This document shows, piece after piece, positions 34,301 through 45,350 of a stretch of DNA of 47,639 nt. The DNA is from Sphaeroforma arctica JP610 (lineage: Eukaryota; Opisthokonta; Ichthyosporea; Ichthyophonida). Positions within the stretch are counted from its first letter, which is position 1. Each line of letters opens with the position of its first letter. Location: positions 1-47,639 of the forward strand of contig NW_014040491.1 of the NCBI RefSeq assembly GCF_001186125.1, in the 5' to 3' direction. The notes below the pieces were generated by a model. It was not told the origin of the DNA. It worked only from the letters and a program-made list of their open reading frames with translations, and made no database searches. The translations under genes were made by a program, and so were the position numbers.

Positions 34301-37300
34301 GAGGAACGTATTGCATCAACGGTTGAAAGTGTTGTACTTCCGGATATGAATCGCTACTTGATCAAAAAGGGCAAGGACGATTTCGATGAGCTAAGACCCG
34401 CAATTGCGCTCGCGACAGTAGGTTTGCTAAAGACCATGCCTAAGGCTATTCTGGTAAGAAAGTGTCTTTTTGTATGAAATGGTTCTGTTATTCGCTATTA
34501 TTCTATGACATCCAATTTTCTGTATGCTGCATCTACGAACTCTCAACAAAATAAGCTCGAATGATTTGTGTACTTCAGCTTTATTTTCCACGAACTCAAC
34601 ATATCGAACATCAACTCAACAGGAAAAGCATTTGCCGGGACTTATCACGCGTGTGTGTTCTGTGTTGCGATCGCGTGACGATGCCGTGCGTGATGAAACG
34701 AGAGAAGCGCTGATTGAAATTACATGTTCGCTTGGTCCTACATACCTGTCGTTTGTTCTGCGAGAACTGATGGCACAGCTGAAGTCAGGATACAAGCTGC
34801 ACATTCTGGGTTATACTACGCATGCGCTTGTTGATCACTTTGTTCAGGCATTCCCTGAAGTAGGCTCGGTGGACGATTCTGTGCAAGTAATCCTAGGTAA
34901 GTTTTTATGGAGTATGCCTCGTGCGTTAAGAATTATTCAAGCATTGCAGTTCGGCGCAAACAGTTTTTAGTAGTCTACGTATTATACAACATAGTCTTGT
35001 TGCTGCTCGGATGTTATTGGAAAGGGGTCTATATACAAATGAGCACAAATGATACCTGTTAAGTACAAATGATATCTATAAATTTAAATGATATATAAAT
35101 ACAAAGATATCAATTTCGATCGCATGTTGCAGTCAATGACATCTACGATGAATTTTTCTACTTCGCTTATACCTTAAATGCCAATGCACACAATATACAC
35201 CGCCCATGTATGCTCGCATAGCCCGTCTTTTGTGTGCATTCGTAAGATCGTGGTTGCTGTTCGTCTATTCCGCCTCTAAGAATCACACGTTGCATGATGC
35301 AGACATCATTGTGCCCGACATATTCGGACTAACGGGGCAAGAAAAAGAAGTCGTACAAATTCTCACAAAGATGAAGGAAGCCAAGGCCAAGCGCGGCCAC
35401 GACACCTTCGAACTCGTAGCAAGGAATGTCAGCTTCAAGTATGTCGGTGAATTCTTGTCCGACGAGTTTATCTAGACTTTGTCAGGTAGTTGATTCATTA
35501 TATATATATATATGCATATACATATGTGTATGTATGTATATGTATAAGTACAATTTTAGTATGAGTTTAGTTGTAAGTTTACTATATGGAAGCACGGGTA
35601 CTAACGTCAAAATGATCCTATTTTTCGTAGATACGTCAACGCTATGCTTCAACCCATCCGAGGTATCATGGCCAATACAGAATCGCTTAAGACAAGGAGA
35701 ATGATGGAGGAGGTCTTCAGGCGCATAGTGATCGGCTTGACAGCGAATGCTTCTGCCACAGTGCCGGAAGTGTTGATATTTGTTCATAACTTGCTTACTG
35801 AAAACGTTGGCCTATCCAAAATCGCCACGAAGGAGTCGGTGAAGGTATATCATTTTTGGGGAACAATGAATGGGCCTGTCTCAATTTAGCGCTCTCACTT
35901 CTCATATCTGTGTCCATTGTCCGACCATTGTCCCCGCAAGTACGCTGATATGTACGCTGGCTGTGGAATTTCGTTGCAACTATTTTCTCTATGGTCGACC
36001 GATGAACCCACCATTCAGTTTTTACTTTCTGCATCTCATGTGTACTTGATTCATGTTTGGAGCAGAAGAGCAGACGTGATGCAAATATGGTAATCAACAG
36101 AGAGAGAGGCAAAGTGTCGGATCGTAGCCACGAATACTATATGCAGACGAATGCCCATCTTCTCATAGAGCTCGGACTGCTGCTATTACACGCCAACTTG
36201 AAACGGTATGTGCGATGCCCCTACTTTAAATGTCTGAGTAGTCATTCCCGGGTGAACTTAAAAGCACAGTGCTGCTTTTGATTGATGACTGTAGCTCATT
36301 CATTATTTAGTTAATTCATGGTCCGTCTAGAGTATTTTCGCTGTTGTGTGGGTACACATGTGCAGATACAGCAGTATCACAAAATTCCTCCTCGATGACA
36401 CTGACACACGGCATTATCTCCGTTACATCCTCATATCCGCCAACATATACAGTGGCTTCGTCGACACCCGCAAAGTTCCAGAACACCAGCGCATGATGGA
36501 TCCGATCGTGGGTGTATTGGGTGACGCACTAAGATCAAAGTACGACAAGATAGTGATGTTGTCACTGAAATGCTTGTCTTACTGCTTCCGATTTGAGCTC
36601 CCCATATTGGAGACGAATGTGCCTCACATTGCGAATCGTTGCTTCAAGGTTCTCAATCGAGCGGGTGTGGGAGCTACCGGTGCTGAGCTGCATCAAGCGT
36701 GCTTCAAAATGCTAACGACGATTGTTCGAGATTACAAATCTTACGAGGTAGGTTTTTTCGTATTTGCGCATGCTATTTTTTTGTGGGTGGATGTCAATAT
36801 GTCGACTAATGTAGAAGTATTTTAGGTTTCCGAACTGGATCAGTAAATTTAAAGCACATGGGATTACATGCGAACTAACGAGAGAAGCAAAGGATATCAT
36901 ATCAGCTCCACGATCACTGTGCTTTGGTACAAAACGCAATGAAAATTAGAGAAAACATATATGTCTCTAAGAAGCAAATGAAAAATTTATATTAATGGAG
37001 ATTTGAGTGAGAGCTATCGCTTTTTAGTTGATACTGCATGGCACTCTTAGCTGGCAGAGGGTGAAAGCATTAAAATGTATTTCAGATAGCCTGTGGCCAT
37101 CGCGGAATCTGTGATAGCTCTCGCAGTATCCTACCATAATATTGAGCTTTTACCAGACAACTCGTTCACAATTTTTTGCTAGCTCTGAAATCGATTCATT
37201 TCTATGCTCACTAGATTCCGGTCCCACAATTGGAACATCTAGTCAGTTTGTGTACAACTGATCTGGAAGTATACGAGAAACAAGCTAGCACATACGCTAT

Positions 37301-39826
37301 GGTAAGGGCTATCGTAGCACGAAAGACGCTCCTACCAGGACTCTACACGCTTGTCGAGAAAATTGCGGTATGTTTATTGCTCTAAAACGTTATAGTTCGA
37401 TAATAGTATTGGATTTCGAGTGCTTGAAAATAAGCCATATTTCAGTGACTTTCAGCCAGTACTCGTGTCTTGTATGGCTATAACAAGGACATTGTAGCTG
37501 CACATCTGAAAGCAGTTGACATTTCACACAACATCAATCCGTAGGATATCATGGTTCGTGGAGATATTCCGTCGGTGCGTACCCACTGCACAGCGATCTT
37601 CACATCATTTATCCTGGACTATCCCCTGGGCCCTAAGCTGCTTAAGAAATGGGTTCTGTTCTGCATCACCAACTTGTCCTACGAATTTAAGCACGGTCGT
37701 GAGAGTGTACTCGAAGTCATCCATCAGGTACGCATAGGGATTCAATCATGATATTCAGTGTAAGCTATCTATGTCGATCGTGATTCACAGCCTTGCATGC
37801 AGTATCTCTTCCGAATCGTGTACGCTCACATATGATCCTATGAATGGAAGTAAGAGATCATATATTATGATACGAGCTTTTTTGGACCGGGGAGAAGCCA
37901 TTGTCATTCGCGCATATACCTATCAACGTCTCATTTTGCGCACTCCAGATGGTCGAAAGCTTTCCGGACGCCGCGCTGTCGGAGTACTCTCAATTGTTTT
38001 TCCTTCCTCTGGTGATGCGTTTGATCAACGATGACTCGTCCGAGTGTAAAGAAATGGCGTCTACGATCATCAAGAGACTAGTTCAGAGAGCTACGCCAGC
38101 GGAACGAGATATTCTATATAAAAAATTTGTACTTGTCTGGCTGAATGGGTACCAGGTTAGTCATTTAATGTTCTATTGTCAGTATTCTGGGTCGCCGTTT
38201 CACATTCCAAGTTTGTGCTTTTTCTAAATGATTATGCATCAATCGATAGTGTTGCTCTTTTGCTAGTTTCGTAGTAGTGTATGCTCGGTTCTGATATTCC
38301 TGTCTACTTTAGTAAGTCGTATGCGTCTATTGTGGTTTCAAGTACAAATTATTAGCAGCGCGTATCCTATATGTATGTCAGGCGGATTATTATATGTTAT
38401 ACGCAAATTGTCGTGCGGGCAATTTAGTAGACTATTGGTTACTTAATTTCTTCGGCTGAAAGAGTTTTAACGACCCTACTTTAACCAATATAACCGTTCA
38501 TTACCCTCTTAAACACAGAGCGATGCTCAAGCCGTGCTCGTGCGTTGTGGTTTGCAAGTAGCCGGTATATTCGCTGATGCCATGGGTAGTGATTTTACAC
38601 GGTACGCGGGCACCGCTTTGTCTGTGCTGAAGGTTATTATCAGCGATGCTACAACCGAAAGTGAGAGTGCTGTTGAAAGCATGCTTGGGGAGAGAGACTG
38701 GTTTGATACAAGTGACGATACGAAGCAAGAACGCTTCGAAGTGAACGATGTATCCGCGTGGCCAGTGCTGTATTATGCATTGACCACATTGCAGAAGATT
38801 ATTTCAGCTATTCCTGCTTTACTCAGTGAGAGCCCTGGTGTGGAGGCGCAAAGACAATCTCGAAAAGTCAGTGGCAAGAAGAAGAAAGGGAGCGGTGTAG
38901 AAACCGCCATTGATATTCACAGTGAAGTAGAGGCTATGTGGACTGACATATATGTGCACATGATTCATCCGCACTTGTGGGTGCGCTTAGTATCGTCGAG
39001 GTTAGTGGGAGCGTATGTTGCAGCACCCAGAAATGACCCTAGTATCGTTGCGAACCGTCTCTCGTGTACCATCAGCACATCAAGTCCTGCTCTGTTGGAT
39101 ACTGAACAGTCCGTGTGGAATATCGCTCGCACGAGCTGTAAGCAGTTAGAATCGAAGCATCTTACTAGCGTTATGGGCACGCAAGTGGTGAAAAACCTCT
39201 TCTATGTCACACGTGTGTTACTTTGTTTGCAAGAGGAGTCTGGTGCGAATGGGAGCAAGAGTTCGGCTACAAGCCGAAATATTAGAAATGTTTCAAACGG
39301 AGTAGCGAACGAAGAAGAGGACAGTGCAGGTACCACGACTATAGAGAGGCTGATTTGGATATGCAAACGTCTGGCGTACGTTGCACGTAATACGGTTGTG
39401 CATAATGAAGAGCTCTCCGCCTTAAGACGCAAATGTGTTTTTGAGTACTTTGCCGCGCTAGCGAGTGTTGCCTCCGTGAATACGTTGAAGCAATTGTTGA
39501 CTACGATAGTTTTGCCGATCGTGTCTGTATCAGAAGACCGGCGGGAAAGCGAAACTGTACGCGCACTCGCACAGGAGTTGTCAGAAATGATTAGTAAGAA
39601 GGTGGGTGCCACTGATTATCTTGCCGCGCATAGTACCGTAAGTCGTCACCAGAACAACTTACGCCAGGATAGAAGGAAGCGGCGAGCGTTGGAAACAGTC
39701 ATCAATCCTGCGAAACGACAGGAGAAGCGCGAAAGGACTAATGAACGAAGGAAAGAGAACAATAAGCGGAGTGTCGATCAGCACAGACCCAGTAAGGGGC
39801 GATCGAATAAGCGACAGAAAAGATAG
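21406..39826 (+). CDS. UTP20 (DRIM), U3 snoRNP / small-subunit processome scaffold; 26 exons
   Basis: Exons: 21406-21752, 23450-23726, 23970-24678, 24899-25122, 25553-26291, 26624-26774, 27478-27733, 27957-29115, 29383-29577, 29735-29892, 30185-30485, 30688-31064, 31351-31716, 31972-32154, 32362-32583, 33763-33909, 34103-34453, 34623-34896, 35303-35438, 35631-35844, 36066-36205, 36366-36747, 37215-37367, 37545-37727, 37949-38155, 38519-39826. All introns are GT-AG, all phases agree and no in-frame stop remains, giving about 3,052 residues (human UTP20 is about 2,785). Landmarks shared with human UTP20: KFQSFSEQIANVKITVVHR at the start, YVRNYAAESFGFLLRK, NIRHIQLHRRIRAL, the IGSIAGKLGWGHYIYTL region, FILDYPLGPKLL with GRESVLEVI, RLINDDSSECKEMAS and MGTQVVKNLFYVTRVL. 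The tail is Lys/Arg-rich (RQDRRKRRALETVINPAKR), a nucleolar-targeting type. The protein is a giant HEAT-like solenoid needed for pre-18S rRNA processing in the nucleolus. The exon 4 donor (GTAGTC at 25123) is weak and is the least certain boundary. Confidence 0.95.
21950..22440. repeat. (TG)n/(TA)n compound microsatellite in UTP20 intron 1
   Basis: Nearly 500 bp of alternating tgtgtg, tatata, tgtatg and acgtgtg blocks lie in the 1.7-kb first intron. All six frames read as Cys/Val/Tyr/Ile or His/Thr repeats and none is a gene. The rest of the intron (22441-23449) is AT-rich and shows no exon that would fit between TEPLL(I) and LLTALSRDL, which are contiguous in other UTP20 proteins. Confidence 0.95.
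26800..27310. repeat. 39-bp minisatellite in UTP20 intron 6
   Basis: About 13 tandem copies of a unit containing ggtggctatactgagacttt and ctaagtgtgta(t/a)a(t/g)aaggg fill most of the intron between 26775 and 27477. From about 27045 two unit types alternate (tgtatatattaggg with gactttc, and tgtgtaaagaaggg with gatttcc), a 78-bp higher-order repeat. The period is 13 codons, so long open frames appear on both strands (LRKSQYSHPLIYT repeats on minus). These are artefacts of the period. Confidence 0.93.
32584..33762 (+). other. UTP20 intron 15 (1.2 kb), largest late intron
   Basis: This is an intron by the splice model, bounded by AAG|GTGTGT and ccccaacag|TCC. It contains no recognisable nested gene. 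A 61-codon plus-strand and an 86-codon minus-strand open frame inside have no recognisable features. A short direct repeat of tatacctg(c/t)atatatgaaagtat is at about 32690-32735. Confidence 0.6.
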
Positions 39827-40016
39827 ATATAAACAAGCGTGACTTTGTAAGGCACTGATCTAATGAGCAAGTTGGATTAGACCCCAATGAATTGATGCGT
39901 ATATGAAAAGTAGCTGAATTTCATATTTGATAAGTTTGCAATAGCTAACTCTCATGGTGTGTGAGTGGAAGATTATGTGCAATGGGTCATGACGTCTCGT
40001 GTTCGAAAGCAAAGTC

Positions 40017-40072
40017 AAAAGGCCAACCTATTAGACCGCATCATGTGCGGATGGCCTCTTGCGGCCTTTTTT
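40017..40072 (+). other. T-tailed hairpin downstream of UTP20
   Basis: AAAAGGCC (40017-40024) pairs with GGCCTTTT (40063-40070), which runs on into T6. Inside, CCGCA (40036-40040) pairs with TGCGG (40046-40050), with a second competing GCGG at 40061. It lies about 190 bases past the UTP20 stop. It could be part of the UTP20 3' end, a small RNA with a Pol III-type T-run, or a chance palindrome. No A or B box is visible. Confidence 0.35.
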
Positions 40073-41467
40073 AGGCTAACTATTATTATGGAGGCTCAGA
40101 ATTGAATCGGTTTGCGTGCTCCAAAATACTCGTTTTCCACTATTGCAAAATTTGAATTTACGCACAACTATGTAGTTATCTAATCACCTGTATCTATCCT
40201 GCATAATAACATACGCTTCAACGTAGAGCTAATCAAGTAGTTCGATATGCAGCTAAAGGTAGGCTCAATATCCGATCAGCATGTGACAACCGCAATTAAA
40301 TTTTCTAAAATAGTCGACACTGACTTGATAATTTCGGTTCTGCTATGTTTCGGCCTTGTATCATTGCGCGACAAATCCTGATTCCGAAAGCACTAATTTC
40401 ATCTCGACTGATGCTCTCATTATTGAGACTATTGAATCGTACCACTTCAGGTATTCGATACTATATCCGGTGTACCTCTGAAAAGCTTGTCGATGAGGGC
40501 CTTGGAGGCTTGATGTGTTTTTTCTAGAAAACACAGTCACAGCAGTTGTATGTGCTGTCAACCCTTCGGAATATGGCAATACTGTAGGAATATGATCATA
40601 CTTTCAATGTTAAAACAATGCGGTAAACCGCTAGGTAATGTGCAACTATGAGTGAATCGGTACGTGTATGATAGAAAATGTAGATATGTAATTGTCATAG
40701 TTGTCTATGGAACACGTAACTGCAAACAAGTATTAGTAAGTGCCCGTTGTCTGAAAAGCTATGATTTCTATCAACTGGAATCCTTCAATCTCGGCCAAAA
40801 CTCGGTATTTGATTATGATATGTGATTTATTTCTGTGACGACATTCGGCGAGATAGGCTCTCCCTTCCATCCAATGTATGGGGAACGATATTGATGTCGA
40901 TTCGCAGATCCAAAGCTGTTCCGCGTGGACAAAACTCGTGAGATCTATTTTTTCCTTATCTTTGGAACTTTGAATCTAAATCCGGGAAAACGTTGTGTGG
41001 CGATTTCGATTTTTGCCCACATTATCCAAAAAAACGATATTTTAGGAATTTGCGCCCTTTGTGATTAGCATTGTATATTTTTCAGTTGATGGCCATGTGG
41101 TACTAGCTTCCAGCTTAGTACTAGTCTGCGAGTCTACCAACTTGTGATACTAGCATTTTTCTCAATATTCAGTGTGTTTTGCCTTGCAAATCATACACGT
41201 CATGTCGAAAGTTAACTGTGCAGAACCTGGGTTCAAGATTTATAAATACGACAAGATTTTGAATAAACGCAGTCTCGATCTTTCAACGAATGAAAATTTC
41301 TGTCATGAGGGTTATATGTTGGGATACAATGAAAGCTGTGGACTATAATAGATTATCATTGTATCCTACTCGAAAAGAAAATAGGGACAGTGAGCTATCA
41401 CATTTGAAGGCTGAAAACAATATAAATTTTGCACATTCGTTCGAGAAACTTGTGCATTTGTGGTATG

Positions 41468-41795
41468 AGTGCGAGACTGGCATAGCCCTGTTTATTTTAA
41501 AAGCCTGATCGTTTAGTAAAAACACAATTCTATGAGTCGTGATGCGTGGCTCGCGACGATTACCGAAACAAATTTCCGAACTATTTCTACATGATAGTAT
41601 CGAAGTGATAAAGTGTTCTGTATATCACCCTAGTGCGAGACTGACATAGCCCTGTTTATTTTAAAAGCCTGATCGTTTAGTAGAAAAACAATTCTATGAG
41701 TCGTGATGCGTGGCTCGCGACGATTACCGAAACAAATTTCCGAACTATTTCTACATGATAGTATCGAAGTGATAAAGTGTTCTGTATATCACCCT
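41468..41795. repeat. Recent 164-bp tandem duplication
   Basis: Copy 1 (41468-41631) and copy 2 (41632-41795) both run from AGTGCGAGACTG to TATATCACCCT and differ at only about three positions. No inverted ends or flanking duplication is seen, so it looks like a simple tandem duplication and not an inserted element. Confidence 0.95.
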
Positions 41796-43638
41796 GGCCA
41801 ATCCAAGTGATTGAACACTAGCACAAACACCTTAGGCGTGAAACCATAGGTTATGCCATAAACAAAGACATACAATTGCAATTTCTTGAAAGTTCCCCGT
41901 CTTGCACTCTAACAATAGACATCCCATATAACGATGGTAATACCGGGTGAAGTTTGAGCATAACGATTTGAGTACTAACAATGAAAGTCGCATGTTTGGT
42001 TCCATATATTAAGCTTTCGTGGGGACGAGAGTGAGACTAACGTGACTCTAGTTTAGTTTCTTCTTAGTAAACATGTATTAGTTGAGAAATACATGGTGCG
42101 AGAGGGACTAGTGTTCTGATGATACATCGTGGACAACGAAATAGATGCAACTACCAGAAAAAGTCGATTGACCTTGTGCGCTGAAAGGCTGTGTTCAAGC
42201 TTTGGACCTTTCAGTGGGGAGTGAAGCCTGTTGGCCCTGTAAGTTACATATGAACAGAGTTTGGCATGAATAAAGTGAAGTAGAATTACGGGTCTATTGT
42301 TTTGTAAATTTGAATATTGGGAGATAGGGCCAAAAAGAAGAAAGAGAAACGCAGGTTTAGACTAAGAGGAAATCGCTATTATTAATGGTAGTAGAGTTTT
42401 AGGATTTTAGGTAACGGATAGGGTGGTGGCAATAGATAGCGTGGTGATCAAGAATCAGATGGACATGTACTTCCTTGCCAAATATGCAATGGAACTTAAC
42501 AGAGAGCATTGGCCCTTGTGGTCGAGCTGCATATTTAGTTAGTAGGTCTTAAGTTAGGTTTGGGTGTGTAGAGATATAGCTTATTTTGATCATGCCTGTA
42601 TGAGAGCAATCGCGAACGTATCGTGCTCGGATTGGCTATTGATTTGTAGATGGGTGGGGTAAGGGGCAGTCGATGTCGAGGCACGTCATATTTGCGGAAG
42701 CCCATGGCTCTGAGAAGCATCCGATATCTGCCGGGGGTAATTTCACATTAAGAGAACCGGAATGTATACCAGAGCCGGGAGTATATTTTCAATGGTCTTG
42801 CGTGATGTCGAAAGTGTGCATCATACGGCCAATATATGTTAGAGTGCAAAGTAGTAGACTTTAAAAAAGTGCAAATGTATGTATTTATTTCTGACCTCGC
42901 CTTTGGTTTTATACCTAGGGTGTTTGTGCTAGCGTTCAGCCGCTTGGGCTGGCCAGGGTAAAACTCATATGGTCAGTATGACTTCGATCCTTTTCTATTT
43001 CAAGTTCTCTGCAACTAAATCTCACGCTGATCACATGATGCCTTTCCGCATAGGTTGTGACTCGCATAGAACCGCAGCTATTATTAGAATGTTGCGGTTG
43101 ACAGGCTTAATGCGGTTGACAGGCGTAATCCACTCTCGGGAATCGATTGAGAAACTTAATCTGCTTTCGGAAGTCGGTTAAGTAATAACTCAACTCTTGG
43201 GAGTAATTTAAGCAAAACTCTGATGACTTCCATAAATCAAGATGGTTTCTTGCTGTAAAATCTGGCCTGAGACCTGTAGTCTCTCACTCCCCCTCAATTT
43301 TACAGTCTAAAGGGCTGAAGTCTGAAGGCTGAAAATTGGAAACTGAAGACTAATGAAGGCTGAAGACTAAAGGCCTGGATTGTGGAATTGTTGACTCTGT
43401 AGATGGATTGGGCGATAAGCGTTGAACCAATGTATATTTGTCGAAGACGTTTACGAATTGGTGCTTTTAAGTATTGTCTCGATGAAAATTGTTGAAAACG
43501 TGGACTTTTCTGAAGAGTAGACGATCTCCTGTACATTGACAGGCTTCACGACTGGCGTGGATAATCTTCTGTACGGGGACAGGCATCACAATTTCGCAGG
43601 TAAAAATACTCGAGATTTTCTTGAAAAATACATTTTGC

Positions 43639-45350
43639 TTACTGGATCGGTGTTGACTGTGGCGTGGATGCTAGGGGACAGCTCCCTTCTGTGTTGTAGC
43701 ATATTGTGAGTTTAACTTTGCTAGCGAAGCTACTGTCTGCACTCAGATAGGGAATACATGGTTCTTTGTTCGTGTATTCGAGTCCGAAGTCTTGAGTACC
43801 ACCGAGATACTTCAAACAGCGCTTGGCACCTCTGAAGTGGTGGTACTGAGGTGCTATCAGATAGCGGCTTAGGATCGAAACTGCAAAGCATATATCCACT
43901 CGTGATTGATCTACAAGGTATCGTAGCTGACCCACGAGCTTGTTGTACTGTGTGATTGTTGGGACGTCTGAACTTGACGCCTTTTCCGGGAGATATGCGT
44001 GTTTGTCTGTTACTTCATAGTCCGATTCTAGAATTGGCACCCAAGTTGGTTTACAGTCTATCAACCCCCATTCCTGCAATATTTCTCTTAGGTATTGTCG
44101 TTGATGGAGACGTACTTCCAGAGTGTATTTCCACTTGGCACTTGAGAAACCATAACGGTAGGCTCATATCAACAGTGTTCCATTCGCCTTTCATTGCGTC
44201 AGCTAGTTTCTGTCCGTCGGTCTTACTCTGACATGCTGCAGTTTTGTCATCTACCTGTATAATAATGAAACAAGGTCCACTGTGTGTTTGTTCGATGAAC
44301 AGTGCTCCATCCGATTGTGCTTGTTTATAACTGTGTTGTATAGCAAACCGATGGATAGCTATAAACCAGTAGTGTCCGCTAGATGGTAGACCGTATACGC
44401 AACGGTCAACTCGACATACGACCTTTGTGTCTCCTTGCTTGTGCTTTTCGTATAGTTTTCTCTGAGACGGGTCCAATAGATGTTTGATGAGATCGTATCC
44501 TAGCGGCACTCGCATGTAGCTAGGGGTATCCAGTTCTTGAGTGAGATAGGCCGAGGGTGTATCGTATTGTCGAATGTCCATGTCATAGTGTGCCGTTAGA
44601 GCTAGACAAATCCTGAGTGTTTCCTTGGCTACTACTGGGGCATAGCTTTCATCGTAATCGACTTCCTGTTTTGCATTGAATGCTCCTACGTTCAGACGTG
44701 ATTTGAGTCGTGTGACTTGTCCTGATTCATTTGTTTTGGCCTTGAAGACCCATCGAGGGGGGAATAATGATTTCTCTCGCGGTTTGTTGTCAACCAGAGT
44801 GAATGCCTTGCGCTGTATCACCAAGCTCTCCATCTCCGAACGAGCTGATTCCTCCCAATCGGCTGCGTTTGGCATCGCATATATACCTTTGCATGTTTTC
44901 GGTTCCATTGCTGCAGTTGCTGAATTGACAGTTTACGTAGTGCTAGGAGTTCGTCTCTTACGGCGGCTATCGTGATACCAGTCGACATTATTATCATCTA
45001 TCGCAAGGTCCCGCAGTTCTCGAGAGACTTGGCGACCTTTTGCCGTTTTTCTAGCTATGGTTGCTTCGACATCATGTTGTGTTTTAATAGTCGCTGCAGA
45101 AGCCTCCGACTCAACGGTATGTACTTCGCTCTCAGTAGGTTGTTGTGTTGACAATGAAGTTATTTGTAGTTGTTCTGAGTTGCTCTACTTGTGTGTCACA
45201 GTTGACTGGGCTTGTTGGCTAAGCATATCTTCCGTTGTCGATGTTGTCCTTGCGTCTGTTTGGAAATCGCCATTCTCGATTTGGAGGAATGTACTACTGT
45301 AGGTAGTGTCTGGTGGTGCGATAGCGGTTGTACATTTGTTGTCTTCCCAA
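43639..45350 (-). mobile_element. Ty1/copia-like fossil: reverse transcriptase and RNase H side part
   Basis: Reading on the minus strand, this part carries the linker after integrase (about 45350-44950), a Ty1/copia-type reverse transcriptase (RVT_2; about 44908-44050; the YDESYAPVVAKETLR and CVYGLPSSGHYWF blocks are typical) and the following connection region (about 44079-43639; VDICFAVSILSRYL, KRCLKYLGG). It is broken, with a few breaks, and I find no 3' LTR next to it. It belongs with the segments at 45345-47030 and 47035-47332. Protein-level similarity is still plain, so the element is moderately old and not ancient. Confidence 0.85.
45252..45350. repeat. Inverted repeat partner (left) at the retroelement inversion junction
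   Basis: About 95 bp here is the reverse complement of 46935-47029, with around five differences in the 90 bases compared. Both copies come from the post-integrase linker of the same copia family, each reading in the direction of its own segment (left copy minus, right copy plus). Confidence 0.9.

Larger units (their letters stand above)
39827..43638. other. Intergenic region without a recognised gene
   Basis: I read 3.8 kb of both strands and found no gene I can support; open frames are all under 80 codons and look random. It contains a T-tailed hairpin (40017-40072), a palindromic GTGTTTTTTCTAGAAAACAC at 40515-40534, and a 164-bp tandem duplication (41468-41795). It also contains a small GCGGTTGACAGGC(T/G)TAAT duplication near 43113-43147 and a GAAGNCTGAAG-rich stretch around 43310-43375. 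Confidence 0.45.

Noticed and set aside
39990-40005. B-box-like GTGTTCGAAAGC suggesting a tRNA gene
   Set aside because: No A box, cloverleaf or acceptor stem can be drawn around it.
40017-40072. Bacterial rho-independent terminator
   Set aside because: The stem followed by T6 looks like one, but the surrounding genes are eukaryotic with introns, so the bacterial mechanism does not apply.
43215-43240. Primer-binding-site-like string (ctctgatgacttcca) resembling a tRNA-Met complement
   Set aside because: The match is poor and it lies on the wrong side of the copia fossil for a minus-strand element.
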